Assembly: GCA_033002965.1 (NCBI GenBank)
Contig: JAURVB010007268.1
Location: forward strand, 1 to 64,000
Direction of reading: 5' to 3'
Length of the DNA: 64,000 nucleotides
Origin: Piper betle
Taxonomy: Eukaryota > Streptophyta > Magnoliopsida > Piperales > Piperaceae
Numbering within the stretch: position 1 is the first letter of the stretch; every line of letters starts with the position of its first letter. The notes beneath the pieces were generated by a model. It was given only the letters and a program-made list of their open reading frames with translations, made no database searches and was not told where the DNA came from. The position numbers and the translations under genes were made by a program. This document shows positions 23,331 through 42,100 of the stretch, in pieces.

Positions 23331-26204
23331 TTTTTTTTTATGTTTTTAAGTTTTATTTTTCCACGGCTTTAATGTTTTTGTATGATTTAGCTCAAAAATT
23401 AATATGATTTTTTTAATTTATTTTGATTCACCTCCACTCTAAATCTCCATACATTAATATACAATAATAAAATATCTAAAGAGAGAAAAGAGAGCGAGGA
23501 TCGGTTCCATTTGGTTTGGTTTCTGTCAAAATACTTACAATGTTTTGCGCGTAGGCTTATAATATATTGTTGAGTTTTTTATTTGAAAAAATAAAATATC
23601 TTTTGATATTATTGTTTAAGAAAATCAAATATAATTATCAAAATAAAAAAAAAAATTTCCCTTTTTTATAATAATAAAATTATCCTTAATTTTTTAAAAA
23701 ATATTCCAGCCAACTGGTGTTATCTCTATACCCTAACTTTAGAATACATAAACCTAGACCCCATTGTCTTTACATGGCCAAAAGTGGCAAGTTTGGCTAC
23801 TCCTAACCAAGGGCTGTTAGGATTGCTGCTATCAACGTCTCGATCTTGATCGTGGGCCAGTTGCACAAAATTTATAAAAAAATTTTAAATTTAAATTTAG
23901 ATAAAGGCATTTAAGATAATTTACAATTTTGCCCCTCTTTTTTGTTATAATTATGCTTGAATCATCCATGATTGATAATATAAAAGCTTATTCCCCTTTT
24001 TTTGGGATAAACAACTCATAATTTTGATACGACCAAAAGAAGCCTAGAGCCTACCAAATTTTGTGTCTTCTGAGTTGATAATGGTGTGGTATCTGTGTTG
24101 CCTATTACGTTTTTTCTATGGTTTGGAATTTATAAGTGCTTGTAAAATCCTAAATTGCTTTGAAAAAAATCCTAAATCATTAAAATAAGACTTTTATATA
24201 TAAATAAATTATCATATCATTAATAATCTATTTATATACTTATAGGTTAAAATACTTGCTCGATCATTTTATCATTTAAAAATAACTTATACTTATATCA
24301 TTTTATATTAGAATGTATTTGTTTATGGCCAATGGGTTTGACATTTAGGGTTTAGTTAGCATTTTGGGCCGAATTACTTGAGAAGCATGACTAGGATTTT
24401 GATAAGCCATAATAGGACATGTCTAGCTAACATTCTAATACATGTTTTTTTCGTAAAGTCAAATTCGACAGGGTAAATCATTATTTATACTTGAGGGTTT
24501 GCTTCATTGGCGTCAAATTTGTGTAAATGACATGAAAATTACTTTTACACCGACTAGGATGCTAAGTAGATATTCAAATTTGTGCCAATATGATTCCAAA
24601 AAAGTATGAGAATAATTATTATTAGGAGTAGCCGATATTCTTATGTTTTATATAAGGACTTTAATATCAGCCGTTGGATTATAGGAGTGAGTTTTTCATC
24701 TATCATTTCTTCTTTATTTTTTTGTGCCAGATTCTTTATCTATGGCCTCTAGTCAAGCAACGGTAATTTATGATAATTAAAATTAGATGACTTTAGAGGT
24801 TGAAGTTTTTTGATTAATCAATTAATAATCTATACGATAAATCATTTTGTCATGGTTAAGCATGGGTAAAATGTCAAATTAAATATTTTTCCTCGAGAAA
24901 ATCATTTTCCTTTTCTGTTTGATTTGATAGAATTTGACAAACAAAAAAAAATACTTTTAAAAAGTTAAGTGTTTGGATTGAAAGAAAATATATTGATTAA
25001 GAAAACATATTTTCATGAAGTGGGGCCCAATAAAAAATCCCTTCACAAACCATTTCTTAGGAAATGCAAGAAAAATATAAGTTGGACTAACCTTCCCTCT
25101 TCTCTTCTTTCTTTTTCAATCCAAACACACACAATAAATTGTGTTTTTATTTTATTTTCTTTTCTTTCCCTTAAATTATTATTTTTCTCTTTTTCTTGCA
25201 ATCTATGTAATTACAGACCACACCTATTACATGTCATAAAAATTAATCATACAAATTCATGAAACAATGTGTAATAACTTTAGTATTTATGACTTGAGTT
25301 CAAAGTAGATGTTATTTCCTATAGAAGCAATCGACAATTGAACTCAAAAGAAAGCATCGTTCCAAACGAGGCAAAAAAGGAACAGCCTTTTGTAGTGTCC
25401 TTTCGTGCGGACAAAACGAACCGGGCCAATTGCCGGCATTAGAACGGTAGGGGTGGGTTCATATACTTTGGATATATTAAGAAGACCCCAGCCATCTCTT
25501 TCGGATCGGATCAAACAAATGCTCTATTTTTTTGATTTGGGAATAATATATCTAAAAATATTTAAACCGAACATGAATTATTTAATTGGCTATTTTATTT
25601 CGTTTGTCTCAAGTCTTTAAATAATCTTAGTTTAAAAGTTGCAAATCATTTCATCGTTTCTTTGGTTTACCGATTGCTATGATTAAAAAAGAAAATATTT
25701 TATTATCCATATTTAATTTTTTTCTACGACTAGAAAATTGCGAATATACTAGACTTTATGACATTTCCATGGACAATTGGTCCTAGTTTTATATTACTTG
25801 TCCCTAAATGGTTTTTTTATCGACCAAACAAACCCAAACCCTAACTATTTTCTTAAATTTTAATTATATTAAGTATCTACGAAGAGACTGGTTGACATAA
25901 GCTGGGTCAGCACGTCATTAATCATTCTAATATATCCCCACGTGGTAGGGGGCCGTTTCGATCTTTTTAAATTGAAGTTATTGTTATATATGTAAAATAA
26001 TTAATTCTTAAAAAAATAATTTTAAAGAGCCTATTAATAATATCAAAGCGCTTGGTTAGGGGCCCACCCCTTTATTATAACATGTATTCTCTGTTCATAA
26101 ATTTCATATCATTTAATTAGGTAAGTAAAATAACACAATTACTTTAAACTACATATATAATCTCAATCTCTCTCTCTAAGTATTTTGATGTTTATGTGTC
26201 TCTT
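23331..26204. other. Intergenic AT-rich DNA, no gene seen
   Basis: No ORF here shows family motifs. The 97-codon ORF at 24969-25262 is low-complexity and Phe/Ser/Leu-rich. A CCGTTGGATTA word at about 24669 and a CCGTTAGATTA word at about 17101 are the sort seen in plant MITEs, but I could not define ends. A (CT)n run lies at 26168-26178. Confidence 0.5.
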
Positions 26205-26639
26205 TAGGGGTGCTAATTGAGCGAGCGAGCCAAGCTCAACATGTGTTCGAACTCGGCTCGAGATCGAATAAAAGTCAAAAGTACTTCACTAAAAAAACCA
26301 CAACTTTGAAGTCATCAAGGTGAATACTTACCATCTCAACTATCTTACTTCTTTGTTATTATATTTCATATATATATATATAATATAATATAAAGACTAT
26401 ATTATTATATTATTTTATCGAGTCGAGTTCGAGTCGAACTACGAAGTCGAGTTCGAGTCGAGTTCGAGTTACAACCGAGTCGAGTCGAGTTGAACACGAC
26501 CTTGCTCAAGCTCGGCTCGTAAGATTCGAGTTTGAGTTGAGTTTGAGTCAAACATTTAAATGTCGAGTTTCGAGTCGAGTCAAGCACGAGCCGACGCTAA
26601 ATGCTCACGAACTGGCTCAGCTCAAGTATAGCAACCCTA
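26205..26639. mobile_element. hAT-type MITE 1, TSD TGTCTCTT
   Basis: A 435-bp element with terminal inverted repeats TAGGGGTGCTA at the left and TAGCAACCCTA at the right (one mismatch). It is flanked by a perfect 8-bp target duplication TGTCTCTT (26197-26204 and 26640-26647), the length made by hAT transposases. The interior is built of TCGAGTCGAGTTCGAGTCGA-like words on one arm and their complements on the other, so it could fold on itself. It carries no transposase and must have been mobilised in trans. Confidence 0.9.
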
Positions 26640-27808
26640 TGTCTCTTAATGAATTATGGTGACAACATTTATATTGGGTAATAAAGAAAAATGCACGTTC
26701 GTACTTGTGGTAATATATAATTTGATAAAATGGATAGGTGAACCGTCAAAACCCCTTTAGTTTATTAGGTTATGATGAGTAATGGCAACTGCCATACGTA
26801 CAATTATAACATTTATTATACGTATTTTTTGAGAATGAGATTGTAATTAAATGTTAAGATGTACACGCACCGCTATTAGTTTGCTCCTTGTCCATTATTA
26901 ACATACAATATTCTAACTTTCGAAGAGTTCAATGCGTCGACCATATTGACTCGGTTTTGAAGGGCATTTAGCACCATTCAAGCAAATTGGTTCTACACCA
27001 AACTAAGTAGGTACAAGAAAAAAAATCTTGTCGATAATAAATTGTTTTTAGCAAAATATGCCCTTTACATATGCTCTTATTCATGCCAATGTGATTTACA
27101 TTGTTAACACCAATAGCTAAAATTAATTTTTTTCAGGTTAACATCATCTTGGGTGTAAGGGATGAAATCTTTCCATTCAATACTTTACTATCCTGTGATA
27201 AGGGTGTGTCTAAAAACTTCACGCAATTTATTCTAAGGGTGCCCGTCGGGTACTTGAGTGACCTTAACCAACCCAACAATGCAGGCTTGGGCCTAATTGA
27301 TCGGGTTTAGTTTTAGAAAGCCTAATTGATTGGGTTTGGTTTTAGAAAATTGGACAACTGCCTTATAATGGTTGGGTTTTTCTAATATCCAATTCCAAAT
27401 GATGTAAAATTCATAAATTTGTGTATAGCATTATATATATAAGTCATACTAAAAAGTGCATATATTCACATATGAAATTATCATATTTTGATCGTCAATT
27501 TTTAAAGTTAGACTAATTAATTTTCTCATTTTTTTGTGTAATTATTTTTAACCGGTTGTAATTTGAATCCTGCCTCCTATAGCACAATTGGGTTTAATTT
27601 ATCACATTCAAGTTTTGCTAAATGGGTAATGATCGGCTTTGGGCTCCAGTAATAAATTTAATCAGTAAATGGTCGAGTTTAATATGTAAATTTAAGGTAA
27701 ATAATGGGTTTAGTTTGGGCAATACGTGACCAAGGAACATTCCTAATTTACATAAAATAATTTGCATCATCTACCTCCCATGTAACGAATAGTTTAGCCA
27801 AGAATACC

Positions 27809-27851
<43 letters not shown>

Positions 27852-28860
27852 CTCAATGTTTTGTCTGCAAAGAGAAGAGGAAGGAACAAAAAAAATCTTA
27901 TAAATGGATTAAGGTTATAAAAATTGTTATTAAATACTCATCTTTAACCTATAATTCGTTCATGACACAATATTGTATAATGAAATAGGAGAATGAGTTT
28001 CTAACTTACAATATTGAATCTCTTTGATTATAAGAATGTGCGTGAAGAGTTGCTTTGAAAAGTAAGGAATGCGAGACTACTAAAATAACAAAAGTGGGCA
28101 GCACACCACATGCCCAATCTGCTAAGTGCATCTGACCAAACTTTCTACAGATGTTATGTTATTTTGAATTGAATATAAAAGCCATGTAGAGATGTTAAGG
28201 AGATTGACTTTGACTTAGAAGTGCTCGATAATTGATTTGGTAGGCAAGCAATTCTCCCCAAAAAGTTTAAGAGTTGACACAAATAATACATTGACTCGCC
28301 ATCTGTTAATTGCCTGGTGTCGCCTACTACCTGCTTAATTTTTATCTTTTTTTTACTTTGAGAATATCAAATGAACTCAACAACATTGAGCTATTTTTTT
28401 CCATGCCGTTGTTGAAAAGGTAAGAAATTAGTGTGTGTATATAGCTTTCCTAACATGGAGCAACCAAACCAGGTGACCAAAGACGAAACCATGATTTATT
28501 AAAATAACTATTTCCATCTCAACTAAATTTGTATTATAAGTTGCCTTCACAAAGAAGATTTTATTATAAGTTGGAAGTGAACATTCAAATAAAAATGTGA
28601 AGGAGTCCACTTGAGCTGATCATTCATCTTGTTTTCAACTAACTTGCTCAAAGCTTTGTTTTACGAGTAGAGTTCATAGTGATTTGAAATTTCGTTACGA
28701 AAGTACACACATGGTTCATGTTTGATTAAATACATTTTGTGTCAAGCCGAGACAAACTCTTTCACATCTACACAAAGTCCAAACTCACTTCTAATCTTAA
28801 AAAGTTTTATTCCATGAGAAAATGACGGCATTTTATTTTTAAATAACGAAGACCCTAAGC
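26640..28860. other. Intergenic AT-rich DNA with (TA)n
   Basis: No gene is visible. A (TA)n microsatellite occupies about 27813-27849. Short related direct words (GGGCCTAATTGATCGGGTTTAG, then CCTAATTGATTGGGTTTGG, 27288-27338) show a small local duplication. Confidence 0.5.
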
Positions 28861-29330
28861 GTGTATAATATAACGACCCAACCCATAGTGCAAATCTAGG
28901 GGTGTGTAATATAACGATCAGGCCCAAAATATTAACTAATGAACCTAAGTTATATATTTAATAGTAATTAATTAAATTAAATATTTATATTTTATTCTCA
29001 CTTATAAACATGATTTTACCCTAGTTAGTAATTATATGCGAGATTCAATTAAAAAATCTCAGAATTCATCCACCTTAGAAAATTTCGTCTTCGAAAACCT
29101 TAACCGATGTCTTTCTTTAGTTTATGACCAACAATTTAGCCAACATCTCTAGTTAAACCTAATATCTACGGAACCAAATTACTTTGATACCATTTATAAC
29201 AACCCGACCCAAAGTGCAAATTAATATATCTAAACCATCTCTTCAAAAGTGGTTAATTAAGTTGACGATCTATATTCCATTCTGAACTTATAAACATTAT
29301 CTTATCCCAATAAGTATTAGATGTGAATTT
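28861..29330. repeat. Degenerate TAACGACCC / TAACAACCC repeat units
   Basis: Two related units begin TATAACGACCCAACCCATAGTGCAAATC (28869) and TATAACAACCCGACCCAAAGTGCAAATT (29193). Similar starts occur at 60195 and 63964. The second unit continues with TTCAAAAGTGGTTAATTAAGTTGA and AGTATTAGATGTG, the same words found in the 44.9-49.1 kb tandem field, so all belong to one dispersed repeat family. No protein is encoded. Confidence 0.55.
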
Positions 29331-30626
29331 CATATATAAATAATTAATAATCATAAATAATCAAATAAAAATTTAAACTAAGTCGAACATTTTACCAAGG
29401 TTGAATACATCAAGTTTGACCTTCGAATTGATAGAGGCTAGAGCCGAGCAGTCATGTGCACAAAGCTATGTTCATAATTCATTGAGGTAATGATTTCAAA
29501 CTAAGCTTTGGTTCAATAATAAACATGATTTCAAACCAAACCAAATGCAGTTTGCTGGCAAGCTAACTTACCTTAACTACACCTCTACTTACAAATTATT
29601 AAATACAACTATTGGCACCCAACCCTAGGACTCGAACCTGAAAAGTAAGTTAATATTTGTTTTAAAATTTGATTTTTCTTTATATGTTTTAGTACATATA
29701 TAAAATATCTTTGAGAATATGTTATATTTGTTATAAATAAGAAAAATTATCATAAATTATATAAGTTTTGTGTGTTTTTATGTAAAAGTATGTAATATAT
29801 TTATTATCAATTTGGGTTGGTTCAATTCTGGATTTTTTAAACAAGATCCGGGTCGGGTTTGGGTCTAAATAATAGGAAAATAATTATATACAAATTTAGG
29901 TTTGGGTCTTTGATAACGGGTCAGGGTCCTGGTGGCAACCCTAGGTCCAACCAAGGGACTCATGAGCTGAATTAATCCATGTACTTCTTGCTCTTCTTTG
30001 AAACAATTTTTAGAATCATAAAGGTCCATTTTGTTGATTATGAGAAAGAGGGGAAAAAATATGGGAAAACACACTTTTCTCATTTTTCTTATTTAGTATG
30101 CAAAAAAATTAGAGAATTTTTCCCCAATTATGAGGGAAAATCCCTTCACAACTATTTTCCCATTAAAAATAAGAAGAAATTAGAAAAGAATGAGAATAAT
30201 GCTGTTTAAGCTTTCCTGTCTTTCTAACAAAATACATAAAGAGAAAATGGTGGAAATTTTGATTTCTTTTCTTTCACACATGAACTTTCTTTTATTTTTT
30301 CATTATCCAAACAAACTCTAAATGAGGTTTTCAAAAGAACCTTATGTACATGAGCTATTAACTTCATATGAACTACAACTCATATTTGGAACAGTTAAAT
30401 AAAGTCTCAGTGCACAAAATCCAACCACTAATAAAAACAACTAATTAAAGTACTTATAAATTTTTCAAATCAATCCAATATTTTTAACCATTTCATCTTA
30501 ATTATCAAATAATTATAATAATAATTTTTAAATAAAAATTAATTTTAAAATATCTTTATAACAATGCAATTTTTAAAAATATAGTAAGTCATATTTATGT
30601 TAAAAAAATATCAAAAGCACTCCACT

Positions 30627-30663
<37 letters not shown>

Positions 30664-33009
30664 TTATTATGTGAGACCCATTAAAAATATTCAAATTATA
30701 AGTGCAGCTCATAAAAACCAGATAAAGTGTAGCACACTTTAATTTTTCCTTTAAAAAAAGATTGATTGTGAAGCAAAAGTAATAGTGGTCACATCAAACA
30801 CTAAACAGGCTCTCTAACATGAATAACTCAAAAGAGGGTATCATTTTATTAGTTATAACAATGAAACTCAACCCACTTTGATAAAGAAGCATGGCTAAAA
30901 ATCTCTCTTATGATTCCAAGCCCCGCTAAATGATAAATCATTCTTAAAAAAAAGTTGAGAAGAACCTAACAATTGTTAAAGGTGAATATATCAAAGCAAA
31001 CAGCGAAAGCAAATATACAAAGGCGAAAAAATCAGTCTCTAGTACCCTGTTTTTTTGGTAGCGACTTTTAATTGCAAGACAGAAAAATTCAATCCTACCA
31101 ACCAAAAATAGTTTTGTGCTGTATGACACTTGAATCAATAACTTTCATGCAACTATGTCAACCCTCAAGAGGAATTAACCATAGTCAAATGTTTAATGTA
31201 GAAAAATAAGGAATTTAAAAAAAGAGAGTCCACATTTACATCACCAAAACAACAGATTGGAATGACTTAAGTGAAAATATCATGACAACCACTCACATTT
31301 TTCCTATAACAAAAAATAGCCAAGATTACAAAATATATCACACAAGCAACCACTTTACCGACTATCATTTCTACCACTTTCAGGAATTAAAAGGACTTTC
31401 ATTTCAATAATGGCCAGGAACTGAAAGATTGCTAGATGGAGATGAAGACTACTCACAGAAAGCAACTACTAAATGCCACTGATTGTTGCTATCTGCATAT
31501 ATAGACGTAGAAGGCATGATACATGTCTCTACTACAAAGAAACTTCAAATTGAAGAACCACATGTACAGAAACTTTGTTCAAAAAACCATGTTTAGCACC
31601 TGGACCAGCATAAACCATGCAATAGCATCAGTCATGGTTGTAGGAGCAAAACGGCTTCTATACTTTTCAAAAAGGTTCATGATCACAATTTGATGTGAGG
31701 AATATATTATAAAAGGAGTACATTAAACAGTAAGTGCATTTATATATTTGCATGTTTGTTTGCTAAAATCTAGCATTAAAAAATCTAAGCCATCCACCGT
31801 ATTGGCAAGATAATTGACACAAACATACCATCAATAAAGAACAATTCAACATTCTAAAAGGTGCAATACATCACAGGTCAGATGTATGATCAATATGCTA
31901 GCCATACCTAAAGGGTATTGGGAAAATGGATCCTAAACTAGGATCCATGTGACTACAAATGATAAAATTTTGAATTGTCGGATGCCCTTTATGGCACCAA
32001 CTCCCCTCCTCCTTTATCCAAGCTTTTGACTGGTACTGTACAAGCAATGGCAGAGTTAGTCATTAGCCAAAAACCAATCCCTAAAATTTAAAGAAAGGAA
32101 GCTTAAAAAGTGAATAATACTGTGATCATAGCATAAGAGAAATATTAAGACGGAGGGTGGTTAAGTTCATTTCCCATAGCCTGTTATCCAATCTCTTGTT
32201 TTAAGAGGGAGTATAAAAGGAAGTAACTTTTACTGACTCCCTAATTGCAGCTTTGAGTAACTTTCCAATAGGTAAGTAGAAATTGACAATGTGGTGACCA
32301 ATGTTTAGCTCCTAAGCTACACCGATTTGGTCTCCCCTGGCTTTGTTTGAGCATCTAGGACACCTAATGGTCCATTACGACAAAAATGCTTCGTTGCCAC
32401 CATTTAGAGCCATAATCGGTTGAACATAAGCAGTCATGATGTGAAGATTACTGTCACAGTGGAATATATTCTCAGTGGTAACGAGATATCTAAGGTGAGA
32501 AAAGATGTCCACAAATGTTATAACAAGATCAAGTTCAAGTTGGAGTCCATCTAACTGTGAAACAGATTTATAGAAATACAACAAGGGAACTAGCGTCCAG
32601 TTAATGAGAACCTAATACAGATCCATAAATGGAAAACATCAGTCATTTAAAAAAAAGTTTGAAACAATACTTATTTTGGAGTCGGTAAAATCCTGATGTA
32701 GGACATCTAAAGTTATCAAGGAGTCACTTTTATACCATATATTAAGGGGACACCTTTGAATAAATTTAGGAAAATACGAGGAGCTAAGGAAGATGCAATG
32801 CATTAATTGATTATAGTATTTTGTTTGCCTATAAAATATGGCTTCCTCATTGTATTAAGATACGCTTGAGTTGAAATGGATTGAGATTTTTTATTTATCT
32901 TTTGCTATGTAGTAGTTGTTAATTTAGAAATCTGATGGCAGTTTTGCATCAAATCCGAAAGAAAAGCAAAAACCAAGACTATTAGTTCCAAAAGGCTTCT
33001 TAGGTTTAG
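29331..33009. other. Intergenic DNA, no gene seen
   Basis: Low-complexity AT-rich DNA with a (TA)n run at about 30634-30658. At 32690-32900 an LTR-like order is present: a TATAAAA-type box at about 32830 (GCCTATAAAATATGGCTTCC), followed about 25 bases later by ATTGTATTAAGATACGC. I could not find paired ends, so this is only a possible LTR remnant. No ORF shows domain motifs. Confidence 0.4.
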
Positions 33010-35923
33010 ACAGCTAATAGGGCAGTGCTGAATTTCTCAAACCATGCTTGAGAAGATTGTTTGAGACCATAAATAGACATCCGAAGACAACAAACCTTAC
33101 TAGACTCCCCCTCATCAACAAAATCAGGTTGCTGCATAAAGACTTCTTCCTGTAAATCCCGATGGAGACATGCATTAATCACATCCAGTTGAATTGATAG
33201 CCAAGGAGACTAGCATCCTGGTAGAGTTCAACATAGCTACAGGGTAAAATATGTTAGTGTAATCCAAGCCATGAGTATGACTATTACCCTTAGCTACTAG
33301 ACGTGCCTTAAATCTGTCCAAAGTACCATTTACTTTCAATTTTACTGTGTAGATCCATCCACATCCAACCATTTTCTAACCCGCAAGTAGATCTCCCAAG
33401 TCCCAAGTATGGTTGTGTTGGAGAGCTAAAATCTCATCATTCATGGCCTGTTTCCATCTTGGATCATTCAAGGCTTCCATATATATAATCTGTAGGAACG
33501 CTGATATTTGTCAAATTGTTTATAAGAAGAGTTAAAGTACTATGGACCATACCTGTGTCAGGAGGAGCAGGAGAAGGTTGGCTCATGGGAGTGATGGGAT
33601 ACTCTTTATTTCTGCGAGTATACACTGGAGGAGGATCAACAAACTTGTTGGTCGGGCCTGTTGTTATTTGAGGTAGATGATCATCCCTAGGACGTTAAGC
33701 ATACACAATGGAAGGATCTGCAAACCCCCGAGATGAAGGCTTAGGCAGATCCATAACTGAGATAGGAAGTGATGGAGTAGATGTGGAAGAGCCGGACAAA
33801 GCTGGTTGTGAGTAGGAGGGGATATGTTCAAAGAAACTGACATCCATGGCAATGAATGTCTTCTTAAGGGAAGGATTATAACAAATATATCCTTTCTTTT
33901 GTTTAGAGTACCTTCAGAAGACACATTTCAAGGACTTAGCTGATAGTTTATCCTTCCTGGGAAGAATATGTACAAAGCAAACACACCCAACTGTCTCAGG
34001 TTTGAGAGAGAACAATGGTTTATTAGGAAAGGGCAACAGAAAGGGCATATCATTGTTCAGGATACACTAGGCATTTGATTGATCAAATAGTAAGCCGTGA
34101 GAAGAGCCTCAGGGCAGTGGTGTTGGGGAACAGACATGGATCATGAGACTCTTGTCTGATTTCATGGAGATGGTTGTGCTTACATTCGACAACTCCATTT
34201 TGTTTTGGAGTTTAGGCACACGAGGTCTCAAGGAAGCATGACTGTGCTTTGACAACTCGCAAGACTCACACCAAAGTTGGTAAATATTCTGGAAGGATGG
34301 AACCATCAACTTTAGTTGGTTCAAACTTGAGTGACCAAGGCGAAGGTGCAACTCAAAAGCTGTGGTAGAAGATGATCCGAGGCTGACAGTGATGACACAT
34401 GTTGGATAGGCTGCCGATAGTAGAGATTTTCAAAACCAATCTCCCTCTTGCTCGTTGTATCTGGAAATACCCAACATGTAGAATTGAATGTAACTTGACA
34501 AAAGTCAGTACAACACAGCTTCTTTACAGAGAAGATTCATAGGAAATGAAGGAACTAAGAACACATCATAGATTCATAGATAATGATTGATAGAAACACT
34601 GCCTTTCCCAATAGTTGGCACTTTACTCCCGTCAGCACAACCAAGAAATAATGGATTTCGAAAAGGAGAGTACGTAATAGACAGATAAGAAGTACCGATC
34701 ATGTGATTTATAGCCCCAGAGTCAATAAGCCATTTGCTCCATGAGGAAAGAAAGGTGTTTGATATACCTAAATGAGCTATAGCAGCAGCAGGAACGCTAG
34801 AATCACCATAAGCCATCATGAGGAGATGCTCAAAATCTTCATGCTGAGAGTAACACTAGCAGGGGTAGTTAATTCAATGCATTTAGCAACTAAGGCATTA
34901 GTAGAAGTAGTAGCATTGGGGACTAGATCCTACTTAGTAGCCTACTCAGGTTTCTCATGCTTCTTGCAACACTTATCCTCATTGTACATGGTTGATCTTC
35001 CTTCTTTCCGATAGTTCGACCACCCTCTCTTCATGATGAGCCACAATCTCTCCCCTTTCCCTTGTAGCAATAGAGTTGGGGCGAGTGGTGGCAAAAAGGG
35101 CTACACCTCCATCAATGTCTTCAAATTGATCAGCTTTTATAGAGATCCTTGACAGCCTGGAGAAGGTGGCATTGAGTGTAGTTAGGTTAGCATCAGTCAA
35201 GAGTTGATTCTTGGCAGAGTCATACTGAGGACCAAGTGCAGCAAGAAAAGAGATAACTTTAAGCTCCTCTCTTTGACGCTTCCATGTTTTAAGATCCCCA
35301 AGATTAGGTTGACAGAGGTTGAGTTCTTCCCACGTCAGCTTCACAAAAACTGTAATGTTCATGAAGACGTCAAGTGCCTAGTTTGGTGAGAAAGATGCCA
35401 TCACATAATTCATTAATCCTCTGAACATTGCCTTCAAGTCCATGTCTCTTTAACTGAAATTCATAAGCAGTAGGCAGTAGCATCACAACACAACTCACAT
35501 GAGGTTTCATGTCGTTCCACTGTCAGGACCTCACTTGGGATCATCCTTAGACCAAACAAAACTTGCTGCCCCTGGTTTATCTTCTTCAATGTATTTAAGC
35601 CTCTCCTTGGAGATAAGGAAGGTTTTGATGGCAGAAGACCAAGAAAGATATATCTTGGTACCAAAGAGTTTTGATGATGGATGAACTATTGAGAAGTTCA
35701 GCAATAGAGATGGTGGACGCATCAAAACAAGTGGTAATAGGTTTGTCCTTCGCCGCCATGAATGCAATTGTTGGAGTACACAATGACTCATCAACAATAG
35801 TCAAGGGAAAGCCATGTGGGAATCCTAGAAGACTCGGCCACAAGCAAGATGGCAAAAAAAAACGGCGGCAAGGGTATGGTAGAAAGGTTTATAGGTCTGA
35901 CAAGGTTAGATGCTCTGATACCA
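33010..35923 (-). mobile_element. Truncated, frameshifted Ty1/Copia retrotransposon (gag to early RT)
   Basis: Read on the minus strand, the order is a primer-binding site at 35923-35911 (TGGTATCAGAGCA, complementary to initiator Met-tRNA) and a gag-like start at 35759 (MAAKDKPITT). Gag UBN2-type sequence follows (ERLKYIEEDKPGA, then WEELNLCQPNL and KRQREELKVISFLAALGP at about 35350-35230). Next come a protease with WLIDSGAINHM (about 34720), a GAG-pre-integrase segment (LRLGHSSLNQLKLMVPS, CESCELSKH at about 34345-34250) and the start of the reverse transcriptase (GWIYTVKLKVNGTLDRFKAR, then IYGLKQSSQAWFEKF near 33030). The RT catalytic half, RNase H and 3' LTR are absent. Frameshifts and stops separate the blocks, so it is dead. 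Confidence 0.9.
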
Positions 35924-36135
35924 TGTTAGATTTCAGGAAAACAGGTGACTAAGAAAGTGAGTTCACCATGGCTTACTAGATTTCATTTATATCTTTAAAA
36001 CAGTTACAACAATGCACATGATATAAGGGTTGACATCTTGAGTATCACCCTCATATCTTCTAATTAACAAAATATCATACATGAAAAGTTAACACCAGCT
36101 ATGAAACAATTTAACAGACACGTACATAACAAACT

Positions 36136-40895
<4,760 letters not shown>

Positions 40896-41009
40896 CTGAT
40901 TAACACCATCACACCAACTAACTGAAATTAAAATCACCAATTGATTCCAAATGATGAACAAACGTAGAAATAGTCAAGAAAGGGATTCTCGTATAGTAAA
41001 CATAAAGGT

Positions 41010-41486
41010 GACAAGTGCAGGGTTTTGTAGATGCTAAATGGCTAAGCCCTCACTTGATACAAGATCACCATCAGGATATTGTAGTCTTGGAAGGAACCTT
41101 GTGATTTGGAAAAGCAAAAGTAAAATGATCTAGCAACCTCAATTGTTGAGGCTGAATAAAAAGCTAAGCTAGAACTACTACGAAACTAGTTTGGATGTTT
41201 CTTGAGAAGCTTGGTTTTCTTATCACATTTGCTATGATTGTTTAGTGTGACAACCAAGCAGCAACTGATATAGTCAATAATCAAGTTTTTTGTCAGAGGG
41301 CAAAGAATATCAAGTTGAACTCCCACTATATTAGAGATAAAGTAAAGGAGAATGTTATCTCCTTGAAAAATGTTTATGCAAGGATGCAGATTGCTAATAT
41401 CTTAACTAAAGCATACCTGAAGCATGACATGAATATTTGCACTTCAAGCTATTCTCAGTTGACTCCCATCATAACTCGAGGCGGAG
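41010..41486 (+). mobile_element. Copia RNase H fragment with polypurine tract, plus strand
   Basis: Translation in interrupted frames gives the Copia RNase H signature SPSGYCSLGRNLVIWKSKSK, then VEAEYKAKLELL, VCDNQAATDIVNNQVF, KNIKLNSHYIRDKVKE and QIANILTKA. Several stops break it. It ends with a degraded purine run GAGGCGGAG at 41478-41486 just before TGTTTATAATATG, the likely start of a 3' LTR. It is in opposite orientation to the 33-36 kb Copia relic, so it is a separate insertion. Confidence 0.85.
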
Positions 41487-42100
41487 TGTTTATAATATGT
41501 AATTTAGTCATGTCATGCACAGATTTTGACTCGGCCTTGTTTAGTTTTCAATTTAAGCTCTTGTTGAGATAAGCTCAAAAAGTTATACCTGAAAATCTAC
41601 ATTTTGTTGTAACCACTTTGGTGTGTCATGTGCGGCCTATGTTATAGATAGATTTTAATTTTATATATTAATCATATTTGAATAATGATATAATGATATA
41701 ATAATATCTTAGTGATAGCCTCCATTTTTAAATATAAATTTTAATTAAGAGAAGAAATGGAATATAATAATTTGATTTATTATTTTTTTATTTTTCTTGT
41801 ATTTTGATTGGTCAAATCTCTTACTTTTTATGAGAGTGCGTCTTTTAGTTTTTTTATTTTTATTTTTATTTTATTGTATTTTGATTGGTTGAATCTCCTA
41901 TTTTGTATTGAAATGTGACTCTTAATTCCAATTTTATTAATAAGACTAGATAGGTGGTAAATAAATAGTGAGATCCACTTTGAGAGGCCAATTACTCCAG
42001 TCTTCTACTCTCTCCCACTCTTCCACCTATTGTTTATAACAGATTTTAACGCAAGCAAGGAGGCGAAGCAGAAAATTTGGAAAAAAACACATAAATTGCA
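41487..42100 (+). mobile_element. Probable 3' LTR of the RNase H fragment plus AT-rich repeat
   Basis: Starts TGTTTATAATATG directly after the polypurine tract, as a 3' LTR should. No CA end with a target duplication could be fixed. From about 41760 to 41945 the sequence is a reverse-complement relative of the repeat units at 3105-3760 (TTGTATTTTGATTGG occurs twice; TTTTATTAATAAGAC at the end), so LTR and repeat may be adjacent or nested. No gene. Confidence 0.4.

Noticed and set aside
24969..25262. 97-codon ORF
   Set aside because: Low-complexity Phe/Leu/Ser-rich translation of AT-rich DNA, no splice partners or homology signs.
29620..29660. Possible tRNA T-arm (GGACTCGAACCTG)
   Set aside because: No matching acceptor stem or anticodon arm could be folded around it.
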